DNA of 64,000 nt from Lachnospiraceae bacterium NE2001 (GCA_900110635.1 FOEK01000008.1:104471-168470); one strand, 5' to 3'; shown: positions 9,953-19,829, counted from the stretch's first letter. Numbers and translations are program-made. The notes: generated by a model from the sequence alone, not told the origin.

Positions 9953-10703
9953 TGCTTGACCTTTCATCTCTCCCGTATATGTGAATCCTCGATTCTAGAA
10001 GTGCTATTACAACGTTCTCAAAATGGATTGTCCATTCAACGTCAATTATTTCAACACTTTGCAGCGATTATCTGGTCCGGCTAATTATCGTACGCCAGAT
10101 TTAATTTCCAGTAAGCACATGAAAGTTTTACCATGGGTGATACCCGCACGACGTTCGTATTTGCAAGCGGGCGAACCAATCTTGCTACCGTTTTCAGTAT
10201 AGTCAGCGGAATCCATGCTAAAGTAATTACAGGAAGGACATCGATTGAAAACGCACAATCCGAAACGGAGTCAGCCGCAGATGAAGAATGGGATATTACT
10301 CTCATGGTAACTGTGTGAGAATTACAATAGCGAATTGAGGCCTGAAACGGATATAGAGTGGTTTCTCTTCTCGATATTTTCCATCAATGCGCTGATGCTA
10401 GCGCTGGACTTGATTGTGTTCATCATTCTCCGAATAATTTGTCGGAAATCACCAAGACACAATTAGCCGGATAAACGGGAACTTTGAAGACCTCTGTTAC
10501 ACACGGTCACTAGCAGTTTTTATGATATCCATATACACACCAATATGACGCGGCGGGCAACGAAGCTTTTTGAGTGTAGCTTTTGGGATGCTCGGAAAGC
10601 AAGATTCTGATAAAATCTATGATTTTTCCTCCAAAGTGTCTGCACCGTAATGAGCTTCACGGATTTAATTTGCAATCTTCCTCAAGCCCCTTTAAAGTCC
10701 CTC
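9953..10703. other. Gene-free stretch of about 750 bases, possibly degraded
   Basis: No ORF here resembles a known protein. Two overlapping ORFs of 61-74 codons on opposite strands (10081-10318) have no family features. A + strand frame around 10320-10466 encodes a short hydrophobic segment (INALMLALDLIVFIILRII) without a convincing start. Another short frame ending near 10652 reads MLGKQDSDKIYDFSSKVSAP. These could be remnants of a decayed gene between the flippase and the glycosyltransferase, but I cannot name it. I see no clear terminator or promoter. Confidence 0.4.
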
Positions 10704-11606
10704 TTACCCGAATATACTCACTTCAAAAAGATGAATACACTTAACTATTCTTGCGAGTACCATGCGCACCTTTCCCCATTTATACTCATTTTCAAGAACA
10801 TGAAGTCTGCTATTCCACATAATATTCAATCGCTTTACTTTTCCTTTTATTTCCTTGCTAATAGTGGTAGAATGAGCATGAATAAAAGTTTGATCAAGTA
10901 GCATTGCGGATCTATATCCCTTCTTCTTCGCTCTAATCCCCAATGAAGTTTCTTCACAATACAAGAATATTCCTTCATCATACATACCGATGTTAGAAAA
11001 AAGCTCTGCGTTTACCATTAGAAAAGATCCAGCAATACAATCACAATTCAAATACTTACTATCATCTGTGTCTTCAACATTCTTGTAATCAAGTTTGAAT
11101 ACTTTGCCTAAAACCGGAAGCGAAAAGAACAAATAATTGACTGCTCTCGGAGCATCCCATGCACAATACTTATTCTTTTCTCCAGTTATATTTATCATCA
11201 CAGGTGCAACTGCAAAATAAGAAGCAGACTCATTCTGAACCAGAAAACGTGCACACTCAACTCCTGTGTTTTCTTCAAATTTAACATCTGGATTTGAAAT
11301 CGCTATATATTTGCTATGATATTTCTCAACCAGTTCGCGTATCCCAAAATTATTTCCATATCCGTATCCACCATTCTTTCCACTGGAGACAACATCAACT
11401 TTGGGAGATTTTAGTTCCTTGAGTTGCTCAAATGAATTATCGGTAGACTTGTTATCAACAATCATAATATGGTCGATACTATCATATTCAAGTATTGCAT
11501 TAACATATCTCAAAGTCTCAGATGCATTATTGTAATTTAAGACTATCAGACTGTAGGAAACTTTCTCTATATTCGTATTATGAGTTATGGCATTTATACT
11601 ACTCAT
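10704..11606 (-). CDS. Family 2 glycosyltransferase (rhamnosyltransferase-like)
   Basis: A GT-A fold cytoplasmic enzyme that adds one sugar to the lipid-linked repeat unit. The N-terminal domain reads SLIVLNYNNASETLRYV, then MIVDNKST and the acceptor-side AISNPDVKFEENTG. The DCIAGSFLMV and FLYCEETSLGIRAKKKG segments are typical of WcaA/RfbF-like rhamnosyltransferases, which suits the rfb genes nearby. At 300 residues the length is normal. Its start overlaps the stop of the upstream Fe-S protein gene by 4 bases (ATGA), which implies coupling. Donor and acceptor are unknown. Confidence 0.85.
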   Translation of the reverse strand: MSSINAITHNTNIEKVSYSLIVLNYNNASETLRYVNAILEYDSIDHIMIVDNKSTDNSFEQLKELKSPKVDVVSSGKNGGYGYGNNFGIRELVEKYHSKYIAISNPDVKFEENTGVECARFLVQNESASYFAVAPVMINITGEKNKYCAWDAPRAVNYLFFSLPVLGKVFKLDYKNVEDTDDSKYLNCDCIAGSFLMVNAELFSNIGMYDEGIFLYCEETSLGIRAKKKGYRSAMLLDQTFIHAHSTTISKEIKGKVKRLNIMWNSRLHVLENEYKWGKVRMVLARIVKCIHLFEVSIFG

Positions 11607-12805
11607 AGAATTTTACCCTTTACTTTTGCAAGAAACATATAAATCCAAGATGGTATATGTCTCCTTATAATTCCTTTGAAAATTTCCAGTTTATTCTGAT
11701 TAACAAATTCATTATCTATTGCCTCATATCCTCTATCAATCCATAATTTCAAAATGTGATCTCTTACTTGAGGGCGTTTACAAGGTTCAACTAAGCAGCT
11801 GTTATGAGCTGCGACATCATTAAAATGACTATTTGCCATCTTCAGGTTCTTTTTTATCATTTCCATGAACATATCGCCTTTTTCTGTGTTAATCAAAATA
11901 CCAGAAACGCTATCATTTTTGTCAAACTGTTCTTTTAGAGATGCGTCCCAATGCCAAAAATCACATAAAGTGATATCAGAGGCACGTTCTTGTCTTGCAT
12001 ATTGGCACGAATAGCAACTTTCCCGATATACATTTCCCATCATATAGTTATAGTTATAAGAGTCTTCTGTCCAATTACGTATACTGTTTTTTTTCATTCT
12101 TATGGTTTGAAATGAAAAAAACCAGTTCATATTATTGCTCGCATTTTTCTTAGCACGGAATTGAAATGCTTTTACTTTTCCTATCTTTTTACCCAAATAC
12201 CCTATATAGTCATCAAATAAATCTTGCGAAGGTACACCATGGCAGACAACATCTACTGTTAACAGTTTTCTCTGGTCTAAAGGGCCAACGTAATTTTTTA
12301 CAGCAGACACTTGACAAGGCGTTCCAGAAAACAAAACAGATTTGCCTGCTCTCAAGTCCTTAGAAATTGACTCATAAGTAGCACCCATAAAGCTTTGCAC
12401 ATATTTCGATTTTTGTAATCTTGGAAGATCTTTTATATTATCTATTCTCGCACATTGCACTTGAAAATCGCTCGTCATCTCTGTTCCATAGACTACGCCA
12501 TCTCTATCTAATATCAGAGATGCAATACTATAAAAAATGCCACCAGACGAACTATTTACCAGCACTTCCTTATTGCAGTTTACAGCTGCAAATACTTTTT
12601 GTGGAGAGTTTAGTTTATTTACTAGAGAAGGACAAACCGTTCTGCACTTCCCACATAAAATACATTTTTTTAAATCAATCTCAGGAATAAGAAAGTATTC
12701 TCTATCCTTTGAATACTTTAAAGCTGCAGTCGGACAAGTGTTGATGCACACGCCACAGCCGCAGCATAATTTGCCTTCAATAATATCTATAATATTATTG
12801 CCCAT
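11603..12805 (-). CDS. FrhB/FdhB-like Fe-S protein (coenzyme F420 hydrogenase beta-type domain)
   Basis: A 400-residue protein with two N-terminal 4Fe-4S motifs, CCGCGVCINTCP (about residues 14-25) and CILCGKCRTVCP (about 48-59), followed by an FrhB domain with the conserved GTPCQVSAVKNYVG and DVVCHGVPS segments. In this family such proteins bind flavin and Fe-S. The function in polysaccharide loci is not established. The start overlaps the stop region of the pyruvyl transferase gene by 11 bases, and its end overlaps the glycosyltransferase start. This triad suggests a redox step linked to the modified sugar. The family call is firm and the role is unknown. Confidence 0.85.
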   Translation of the reverse strand: MGNNIIDIIEGKLCCGCGVCINTCPTAALKYSKDREYFLIPEIDLKKCILCGKCRTVCPSLVNKLNSPQKVFAAVNCNKEVLVNSSSGGIFYSIASLILDRDGVVYGTEMTSDFQVQCARIDNIKDLPRLQKSKYVQSFMGATYESISKDLRAGKSVLFSGTPCQVSAVKNYVGPLDQRKLLTVDVVCHGVPSQDLFDDYIGYLGKKIGKVKAFQFRAKKNASNNMNWFFSFQTIRMKKNSIRNWTEDSYNYNYMMGNVYRESCYSCQYARQERASDITLCDFWHWDASLKEQFDKNDSVSGILINTEKGDMFMEMIKKNLKMANSHFNDVAAHNSCLVEPCKRPQVRDHILKLWIDRGYEAIDNEFVNQNKLEIFKGIIRRHIPSWIYMFLAKVKGKIL

Positions 12806-13898
12806 TTAATAGTTCCTCAAGGTATCTCATTGATAATCTCTTTTGATCTTCCAGTAATTCATATGCAGAAACATAATCGATATCAGTATGTGTCAAATTA
12901 GAAATCACTTCCTCATTATACGAGGTCACTAACCTATCCGATAATCTAAGCAGGTCCAATACGTCTGTTATACGTGAATTGAAGCGATCTCTACCAACAG
13001 TTATAAATTGCTTTTTAAAGATGATAGAAAAAGATGTTGCGTGAAATGAATTTGTAATCACAAAGCATGCATTGTTTATCAAATTCAAAAAATCATCCGG
13101 TGATGCGTATAGATTCTGTTTTATATCTCTATCTTTGAGTTTTCTAAATCCTATATAACAGACTTCAGCATCTAATTCTTTTGCAACATACTTAGCATAT
13201 CGTACAACTTCCTCTTCTTTACCGCCCAAAGCATATACCGCAACATATCTTTCAAGTGTACTCTTAGAGAGGAACCTTTTCCATGTTGCATTATCGAGTA
13301 GAAACACGGGATCAATACTTTTTTCTGAATATATTCCTTGCTGTTTTAACAAACAAACCCCTACTTTTTCTCTTACAGAAACAGCTCTAAAAAGCTTCAG
13401 GTATTTGTCGATGAGTATTCTAGTTTGCTCATCGATTTCATCAGTGCCAAAGCTCGCCGCATATGAAGCTTTTACTGTGTTAGAATCGCAAAAATCCAAG
13501 AAATAATGTTGCTGATCATCCTTGTTATATTCTGAGTTCCATACCTGATCGCTTCCAACAATCACACAGCTGTATGCATCTGAGACTTGATTTAACTGCT
13601 CATAATTTGTTGCTTTTCGTGAGAGTTTTATGTTTTCTCTAACGAATCGAGCAAACAAATGGTATTGTTTACAATTCTTTGGAAATCGAAGTATTGATGC
13701 AACTATCATAATCATAGGATTTTTGCCGTGCGCTGCCTTGTACCTTTCAATCAAGCTAAAACGTGACGGAATATAATTAATAGTTTCTACATCAAATCCA
13801 AGTCCACTAATATAACTGTTCAAAGCAAATGCTTGAAGAACGCTGCCATAGTTTCTTCCAAAGTGAATGGTTAATATTCCAATTTTATGATTTCTCAT
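12795..13898 (-). CDS. Polysaccharide pyruvyl transferase family protein
   Basis: Expected to transfer a pyruvate ketal from PEP to a sugar of the polysaccharide, or to be a related GT-B-like enzyme of the CsaB/WcaK family. The 367-residue protein opens KIGILTIHFGRNYGSVLQAFAL, whose NYGSVLQ motif is typical. It also carries CVIVGSDQVWNSEYN, and FVITNSFHATSFSIIFKK, whose SFHATSF is typical of the C-terminal half. It overlaps the FrhB-like gene by 11 bases. These two families are often neighbours in gut Clostridia and Bacteroides capsule loci (from memory). Confidence 0.88.
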   Translation of the reverse strand: MRNHKIGILTIHFGRNYGSVLQAFALNSYISGLGFDVETINYIPSRFSLIERYKAAHGKNPMIMIVASILRFPKNCKQYHLFARFVRENIKLSRKATNYEQLNQVSDAYSCVIVGSDQVWNSEYNKDDQQHYFLDFCDSNTVKASYAASFGTDEIDEQTRILIDKYLKLFRAVSVREKVGVCLLKQQGIYSEKSIDPVFLLDNATWKRFLSKSTLERYVAVYALGGKEEEVVRYAKYVAKELDAEVCYIGFRKLKDRDIKQNLYASPDDFLNLINNACFVITNSFHATSFSIIFKKQFITVGRDRFNSRITDVLDLLRLSDRLVTSYNEEVISNLTHTDIDYVSAYELLEDQKRLSMRYLEELLNGQ

Positions 13899-13994
13899 AA
13901 TGTAATCATCCTATATAATTGCCTTTATAGTTTGCGAAGTCCCTGTGGTTTATACCATTTATACAAAAACAACTTGTTCGAATAGAATCCGGCA

Positions 13995-15293
13995 TTAATG
14001 ATTATATATGTCTTCTTCCTCTGCCATATCTTGCTCGCTTAGCAAAAATGCTATAATCAAATAGTAAGAGCCCAAATCCATTACGGCGCCTGCAAGCATA
14101 AGAACTAACAACAAAACTACCATGTACCGTTTATAGTCTTTTGATTGCATTATTGGAATTATTCCTCCTAAGAACAGAATTAGCCCAACAATTCCAAGAC
14201 TGCACAATACACCCGTAAAGCTGTTCATATAGCTTGTGAGATTTATAGAATTGGACATTTTCATTCCCATTCCTGATATATCAAAATAATCAGCCAAATG
14301 GCCAAATCCACATCCTATTATTCTAAGGAATGGATTCATATACCCAAAATATTCCCATCCTCTGGTCAGCCTCATAGATGAAGATGTACTTTCTCCTAAA
14401 TCTAATAATTGTGTCATCTTTCTACTCAAAGAGAACTGAACAGCACTCTGATTAAGAACTATCAGTAAAGCTAATATTAGTATTAAAATGAATGCAATAA
14501 TACTCCGTCTTTGCCCTTTACTAAGATTATGCCTTCCGAATAAAACAAACAATAACCATGTGAATAACACGCAAACTAAGCAAATTGTAGATGTAGTAAG
14601 TATAGAAGCCAGCGAGATTGTCAACGCCTTATATAAATTATTTCTATTTAGCTTACAATCAAATAACAATATTATTAGTGCTGGTGAGGAATAGTACGCA
14701 AAATACGAAGGTTCTATAAATAAGCTTGAAGGTCTAAAAATATATCCCCCCATAACGGAGCGTATGTTGCGTTGAACTAATAAACTTGAATTCATCCCGC
14801 TTCCATAATTCAAAGTTAACCCATCAGGAATCAAGTATATCTGCCTGCCAAATAAATAGTACATTACTAATTGAAAATACAAAAGTACGCAAAGAACCAG
14901 AACAATCCTTACAAACCATGTTTTTGCATACTTGATATCAAACAGTTCTTTTGCGCCTTCAAAAATCCCAACATATATAACTATAATTCTTGCAGCGCTT
15001 AATACCGCTGTCAATAATGATTCTCCGTAAATAATTGTTGAGATAAAAGCGCTAAGTGTCATATATATATAAAACAAAACAAGGCCTGACACCCTTAGCC
15101 TAAAATGACTGCGTAATAGTACCATTATCATTGCCACAACACCAAAAAACTCCAGAAAACTATATCCCAGAATTTGTACTTGGTTGATTATTGGCAATAA
15201 TATGAGTAGTAATGTAAATACTCTACTTTTTGCTGATGATCGGCTAGTTAATGGCCCGTTAGTCATATTTGCATAATTTAAGCTATTCATCAA
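13995..15293 (-). CDS. wzy: O-antigen ligase/polymerase-like membrane protein (Wzy candidate, module A)
   Basis: A 432-residue integral membrane protein with about 10-12 hydrophobic segments. Between segments it has a larger polar loop (about residues 160-200, FRPSSLFIEPSYFAYYSSPA) of the kind seen in Wzy and O-antigen ligase proteins. It is expected to polymerise repeat units at the outer face of the membrane. It lies between a GT4-like glycosyltransferase and the pyruvyl transferase in one leftward operon. Wzy proteins diverge strongly, so the call rests on topology, the Arg/Glu-containing loop and context. Confidence 0.75.
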   Translation of the reverse strand: MMNSLNYANMTNGPLTSRSSAKSRVFTLLLILLPIINQVQILGYSFLEFFGVVAMIMVLLRSHFRLRVSGLVLFYIYMTLSAFISTIIYGESLLTAVLSAARIIVIYVGIFEGAKELFDIKYAKTWFVRIVLVLCVLLYFQLVMYYLFGRQIYLIPDGLTLNYGSGMNSSLLVQRNIRSVMGGYIFRPSSLFIEPSYFAYYSSPALIILLFDCKLNRNNLYKALTISLASILTTSTICLVCVLFTWLLFVLFGRHNLSKGQRRSIIAFILILILALLIVLNQSAVQFSLSRKMTQLLDLGESTSSSMRLTRGWEYFGYMNPFLRIIGCGFGHLADYFDISGMGMKMSNSINLTSYMNSFTGVLCSLGIVGLILFLGGIIPIMQSKDYKRYMVVLLLVLMLAGAVMDLGSYYLIIAFLLSEQDMAEEEDIYNH

Positions 15294-15298
15294 CTCAC

Positions 15299-16450
15299 CT
15301 AAATCGATTCATTTAAAATTTTTTCAACTACTGTTTTTACATCATAATTTTTATAAAAGTGGATAGTATTTCTCTTCATCATTGTATATTTAGATTCAAC
15401 CTGATTAATCGTATCAATTACATCCTCTTCATTAATTGAAGGCATACATAATCCTATTCCATTTTTTTCAAACTCATTTTGCAAACCTGGATTGTCATTT
15501 CCTATCATCGGGACTCCAAATTTCGCGTATTCCCATATTTTGTTTGGTGCACAATATACTGGATTCAATTCAGAGTAAGATGACCTTCCACCTGGAACAT
15601 ACATCAGCAATCCTATATGGGCAAGACTCGTAACTGCTAAGTGGTAAGGCGGTTCAACAAATGGAACATACATATAGTTCAAAGGTGTCTCATTGTTGAA
15701 TACTGGATTAGTATCAGACATTAAAACAGAAAAGTATTCATTTCCATAGTCTCCCAACACTTTTACTATTTTGTCTACTGGGCGTTGTTTGTTGACAACA
15801 CCTTGGTAAAGAACGATTTTCCTTCCCTTTGCTTTATTAATTATCTCATTTTGTATACTAAGAATATGTTCCGGTAAATCTCCAAGCGTTTCATCTGGTA
15901 AATACGGCTTGTTTTTTAAAATATATGGTAATGTATCAAGCTTCCACCAGGTTTTTGTTATGTGTGCCCTATTATATTCACATACTATAACAGCCTTGGC
16001 TCCTTTACCCATTTTATGCTCATCTAATCTTAATAATTTTGAATGCGGAACAAGATCAAAACTTTCAACAAGCTCTAGTTGATACAGAATATATTCCCTA
16101 GTTAGCAGCCTCATTCCCAAGTGCTTAACAGATATTTCGGATACGGCAACTATCACGTCATTCTTATATTGATCTGTTGAAAGAATATTCCATAGTCGAC
16201 TATGGATTTTTTCCATGCGTAGCATTTTTAATGGTAGCGCAATATTGCTTTCATATTCGCCTATAACATCCACAAAGTTTACTTTTTTAAAGTTATATCC
16301 TTTGTAACTGTTCATATCACTATTATTGCCTGCGGCAAACACCGTTATGTGATAACCCAAGTCAGTTGCAGCTTGTATGAATGATAATACAGGAGGATAT
16401 TTAACTAAATATCCTACTAATACTATACTTAATCCTTTTTTATTCATCAC
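15299..16450 (-). CDS. Glycosyltransferase (GT-B fold, GT4-like)
   Basis: 383 residues opening MMNKKGLSIVLVGYLVKYPP. The C-terminal half carries GLLMYVPGGRSSYSELNP followed by APNKIWEYAKFGVPMIGND, which resembles the nucleotide-sugar binding region of GT4-type enzymes. It should act on the cytoplasmic side and add a sugar to the lipid carrier. The gap to the polymerase gene is 5 bases. The gene is AT-rich. Specificity is unknown. Confidence 0.75.
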   Translation of the reverse strand: MMNKKGLSIVLVGYLVKYPPVLSFIQAATDLGYHITVFAAGNNSDMNSYKGYNFKKVNFVDVIGEYESNIALPLKMLRMEKIHSRLWNILSTDQYKNDVIVAVSEISVKHLGMRLLTREYILYQLELVESFDLVPHSKLLRLDEHKMGKGAKAVIVCEYNRAHITKTWWKLDTLPYILKNKPYLPDETLGDLPEHILSIQNEIINKAKGRKIVLYQGVVNKQRPVDKIVKVLGDYGNEYFSVLMSDTNPVFNNETPLNYMYVPFVEPPYHLAVTSLAHIGLLMYVPGGRSSYSELNPVYCAPNKIWEYAKFGVPMIGNDNPGLQNEFEKNGIGLCMPSINEEDVIDTINQVESKYTMMKRNTIHFYKNYDVKTVVEKILNESI

Positions 16451-16530
16451 ATCACCTACTGTATTACAATTTGTATTTGTTATTTATGTGCATAGAAGAT
16501 AAACCAACTATTTCATATTCAAATTATTAT

Positions 16531-17415
16531 CTATTTTTTAAAGTTAGAGTATCTCAATTTGCAATCCAGCCAACCTAATGGGAAACATAGTATCGTCAAA
16601 AAAACATTTGGTGATCTGAGTACTCCAATTTTGTTTCCCGATAAAATACATCCGGTATCATATGTAATACATGCTTTCAACTTAAATGCAAAATTCGGTG
16701 CAATTTCAATTTGTTGTCGTTTAAATTCGGTATACCCTTTAGGGTTCTTTTTAACCAACCTTTTTTGATTCTTAGTAATGCCATCTGCTTGATACTCACA
16801 TACCATCGTCGGCTCGTGGAATATTAAGAATTTATATTTTTGATCAATCTGATCTTGTGTATAGCTGAGGGGAACATATTTTTCACCTTCAAACAAAGGA
16901 TATTTATACTGATTCACAATTGCAGTCTTATACACTTGGACATACTCAGGTTCGACTTTATATTTATATCTCAGATTAAACTGAGTCTCGAATACTATCT
17001 CAGTCGGGACATCACACCCCATCATAGGCGAACGGTCTGGATTAGAACGCACTGAGAATAAACCACAGATTTCAGGTTTATCCTTAATCTCATCATAAAG
17101 TCTTTCATATGTCTCTATTGCTTTGGGAAAAAAATAATCATCTGAATCCAAGCATACCCAAAGTTCTGTCTCGGTAACATCAAGGCTCATATTAATCGCC
17201 GATACTTTTCCACCGTTGGGCTTTTTAATATATGAAATCTCGATTACTCCTTCATTGATGAAACTTGTCACCAATTCTTCTGTATTGTCTGTAGACCCAT
17301 CATCTATAATCTGCCAAATAAAATTGTTAGATGTTTGTGCAATAAGGCTTTCATAACACTTACGAAGAGTCTTTTTACGATTATATGTTGGAGTGAAGAC
17401 GGTAATTAGCTTCAT
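16531..17415 (-). CDS. Family 2 glycosyltransferase
   Basis: 294 residues with the GT-A signature LITVFTPTYNRKKTLRKCYESL at the N-terminus, QIIDDGSTDNTEELV, and the metal-binding DSDDYFFPKAI. This is the usual architecture of polysaccharide GT2 enzymes acting at the inner face of the membrane. It starts 3 bases before the acetyltransferase gene ends (17419), so the two are probably cotranslated. Donor sugar unknown. Confidence 0.88.
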   Translation of the reverse strand: MKLITVFTPTYNRKKTLRKCYESLIAQTSNNFIWQIIDDGSTDNTEELVTSFINEGVIEISYIKKPNGGKVSAINMSLDVTETELWVCLDSDDYFFPKAIETYERLYDEIKDKPEICGLFSVRSNPDRSPMMGCDVPTEIVFETQFNLRYKYKVEPEYVQVYKTAIVNQYKYPLFEGEKYVPLSYTQDQIDQKYKFLIFHEPTMVCEYQADGITKNQKRLVKKNPKGYTEFKRQQIEIAPNFAFKLKACITYDTGCILSGNKIGVLRSPNVFLTILCFPLGWLDCKLRYSNFKK

Positions 17416-17418
17416 GGC

Positions 17419-17874
17419 TTATAACTCCTTTATTTTCTTTGCTGGGACACCGCCATAAATACAGTTTTCTTCTATGAGACTTTTATTGACTACTGCTCCT
17501 GCCGCAATTATGGTATTAGGCGCTATTGTCACTCCTGCACAAATAGTTACATTTGCGCCAATCCATACATTATCTCCAATCACAATGGGCTGATCAACGT
17601 GATTGTCTTCGTCCTTAACTCTACCAACCCATTTCGATGTATCCAAACCAGTTGAAACAATGGTTACTCCGTGAGAAATAACGTCATAATTTCCGATAGT
17701 TACATTGCCAACAGCGTTGATAAAGACATTGTCATTGATATGTACTTTATCCCCAAGAGTAAGGCGGTTCATAAAATAGACTCTAGGAACCTCGTAAAGA
17801 ACGGCTGATCTAAATCGAGGAAAAAGCACTTTGAACAGAGTTGTTTTAACCTTACGATATATTCTTCCAAGCAT
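17419..17874 (-). CDS. Hexapeptide-repeat acyltransferase
   Basis: A 151-residue left-handed beta-helix protein with hexapeptide repeats such as VTIGNYDVISHGVTIV and IVIGDNVWIGANVTICAGVTI, and the C-terminal IYGGVPAKKIKEL typical of maltose/galactoside/NodL-type O-acetyltransferases. It would acetylate a sugar of the repeat unit using acetyl-CoA. It lies in a tight run with GT2 genes on either side (3- and 4-base gaps). Confidence 0.87.
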   Translation of the reverse strand: MLGRIYRKVKTTLFKVLFPRFRSAVLYEVPRVYFMNRLTLGDKVHINDNVFINAVGNVTIGNYDVISHGVTIVSTGLDTSKWVGRVKDEDNHVDQPIVIGDNVWIGANVTICAGVTIAPNTIIAAGAVVNKSLIEENCIYGGVPAKKIKEL

Positions 17875-17878
17875 ATGA

Positions 17879-18685
17879 TCATTTCCTCAAAAACTTTTTA
17901 TAAACCCAGTTCTGCATCTTTGCCGGAAGAACAATCATCCCAGTCTGTGCAACAGCAACCATAATGTAATCCGAGAAAGAGCTATACCCCATCTTCCAGA
18001 ACTTTTTGATAGTGGCTATGTAACTCTTAGTGTTCTCCCAAGACTTTCTCCGAGCCGCAAGCTCATCAGAGCTTCGGAACCAAAGCAGTGCTTCATCAAT
18101 GTTTTCTGCCTTATACCCCTTAAACAGCATTCTGCCGAATAGATCCACATCCTGATTCCGCTTAAGATTGCTGTACCCACCCTCGGCCAGAACAGCAGAT
18201 TTCCGATACATTACAGCCGGGTGATTAAAGGCAGAGCGCTTCTTCGCATACTCATATATAGCCCCTGAAGTTGTGGGTACTCTTCGCTGGCTTATCACAT
18301 TGTTCGGATCCCCCACAAATTCATCAATGTGGCTGCCAACAATCGCAAGCTCTGGTTTCTCTTCAAACCGCCTAAGCTGTTTCTCACAACGGTCAGGCTT
18401 GCTGATATCATCCGTGTCCATACGAGCCACCAGCTCGTTCCTACATGCTTTCAAGCCTCCATTAAGGGCTAGTCCAAGACCTAAGTTTTTCTTATTAGTG
18501 ACAATGTGGATGTGCGGCTTATACTCCTCTACAACTGCATACAACTCGTCTGTAAGAGGTCCATCCTCTACAAGTACAATTTCGTCCGGCCTTACTGTCT
18601 GATTTATCATTGAATCCAGAGCAAGACGAAGATACTCCGGATGCTCTTTTTTATAGAGAGACATCAAAACACTATATTTTTCCAC
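17879..18685 (-). CDS. Family 2 glycosyltransferase
   Basis: 268 residues opening MEKYSVLMSLYKKEHPEYL, with LVEDGPLTDELY, NLGLGLALNGGL and the catalytic ARMDTDDISKPDR. This matches the beta-1,3-galactosyl/glucosyl GT2 group often found next to the initiating transferase, so it probably adds the second sugar. It begins one base after the sugar-transferase stop. Confidence 0.88.
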   Translation of the reverse strand: MEKYSVLMSLYKKEHPEYLRLALDSMINQTVRPDEIVLVEDGPLTDELYAVVEEYKPHIHIVTNKKNLGLGLALNGGLKACRNELVARMDTDDISKPDRCEKQLRRFEEKPELAIVGSHIDEFVGDPNNVISQRRVPTTSGAIYEYAKKRSAFNHPAVMYRKSAVLAEGGYSNLKRNQDVDLFGRMLFKGYKAENIDEALLWFRSSDELAARRKSWENTKSYIATIKKFWKMGYSSFSDYIMVAVAQTGMIVLPAKMQNWVYKKFLRK

Positions 18686-19414
18686 TTATCTCTTCCTCTC
18701 GTGCTCTTCAATCAGATTTCTGGCGTGCGCCTGTAAAGCATCATACTGTGGTTTACTGACTTTCCCAGTCTTCAGCAGCGCATCCCCATAATCAAGTGCT
18801 GTGGCGTTCTCTCCGTCTGTAATACCAGACCTCTTAAAAACCACAGCAACAGTCTCAAATAGGATCTTCACATCGCCAAGAAAGCTAACCTTCTCAATGT
18901 ACTTCAGATCCCAGTTCAACTTTTCTTCCCAAGTAACCGCGTTCCGACCCTTCACCTGCGCCAGACCAGTTAAGCCTGGCTTTGCTGTATGCCTCATTCG
19001 CTGCTCATCAGACATAAAAACCATATCTCTTACAAGCTGAGGCCTAGGTCCGATTACGCTCATGTCGCCCTTTAGGATGCAGAAGACCTCAGGCAGTTCA
19101 TCCAGAGAAGTGCTTCTCAATAAAGCACCGAACTTCGGCAGTCTCTGATCATCAGGAAGTAGATCTCCGTTTTTATCCCTCTTATCCGTCATCGAGCGGA
19201 ACTTATACATATCGAATATAGTTTCTTTACCGTTTTTTATGATCCCAGGTCTCGGCTGCTTAAACAGCACAGGACTGCCCATCTTCACTCTTACAATCAC
19301 CGCAATGATTGCGTAAAACCAGCAGAAAACAATTATGAAAAGAAGGGAACATAGAATATCTAAAAGGCGTTTTATGTATTTTTCATAAAAGCCGAGCTCT
19401 CTCTTAAACCGCAT
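18686..19414 (-). CDS. Initiating undecaprenyl-phosphate sugar-1-phosphate transferase (module A)
   Basis: Transfers a sugar-1-phosphate from a UDP-sugar to undecaprenyl phosphate. It has one N-terminal membrane helix (about residues 15-38) followed by the polyprenyl phosphate transferase core: FKQPRPG, MYKFRSM, STSLDELPE, VIGPRPQLV and KPGLTGLAQVKGRNAVTWEEK. The C-terminal 40 residues (ALDYGDALLKTGKVSKPQYDAL) form an extra short helical tail. It overlaps the upstream VanZ-family gene by 11 bases. Its presence with separate flippase and polymerase genes makes module A a complete Wzx/Wzy-type set. Confidence 0.92.
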   Translation of the reverse strand: MRFKRELGFYEKYIKRLLDILCSLLFIIVFCWFYAIIAVIVRVKMGSPVLFKQPRPGIIKNGKETIFDMYKFRSMTDKRDKNGDLLPDDQRLPKFGALLRSTSLDELPEVFCILKGDMSVIGPRPQLVRDMVFMSDEQRMRHTAKPGLTGLAQVKGRNAVTWEEKLNWDLKYIEKVSFLGDVKILFETVAVVFKRSGITDGENATALDYGDALLKTGKVSKPQYDALQAHARNLIEEHERKR

Positions 19415-19829
19415 TAACCTTCCCCTTTATCATTTTCCACAATCCAAACCCAATGACTGCCCCTAGAACATTGCAGATCACATCATCTATTTCACACCAG
19501 CCGAGATTAAAGCAGTACTGAACAATTTCAATTGTGGCAGAAAACAAAACAGCTGTGATCATCAGCCATCTCCACCGTTTTCCTGGAAATTGTGCGCCAA
19601 ATGGTATGAACACAAGAATGTTATTTATGTTCTGAATGCTCTCGGTTCTCCCGAAGCTTTCACCCGCAATCCACGCGCGATACGCCCAGAACAGTTCCAA
19701 CTTAATGATGCGTTCTCCTACTCTCGCCTGCCGTGATAAAATGGTCAGCCAGAGAAGAAACCCACAATAAACAAAAAACAGTATCCATCCCCGCCGTTTC
19801 TTCACATTGCAGTTCCCGTCTTTCTTCAA
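19404..19829 (-). CDS. VanZ-family membrane protein
   Basis: 141 residues, with about four hydrophobic segments and the VanZ core: RTESIQNINNILVFIPFGAQFP, SATIEIVQYCFNLGWCEIDDVICNVLGAVIG. VanZ-like proteins are found near glycopeptide resistance and polysaccharide genes; their biochemical role is poorly known. The start abuts the stop of the small upstream gene and its end overlaps the initiating transferase. Confidence 0.85.
   Translation of the reverse strand: MKKDGNCNVKKRRGWILFFVYCGFLLWLTILSRQARVGERIIKLELFWAYRAWIAGESFGRTESIQNINNILVFIPFGAQFPGKRWRWLMITAVLFSATIEIVQYCFNLGWCEIDDVICNVLGAVIGFGLWKMIKGKVNAV

Noticed and set aside
10133..10318. A 61-codon + strand ORF in the gene-free gap
   Set aside because: No ribosome binding site or family match, and an equally long ORF lies on the other strand.
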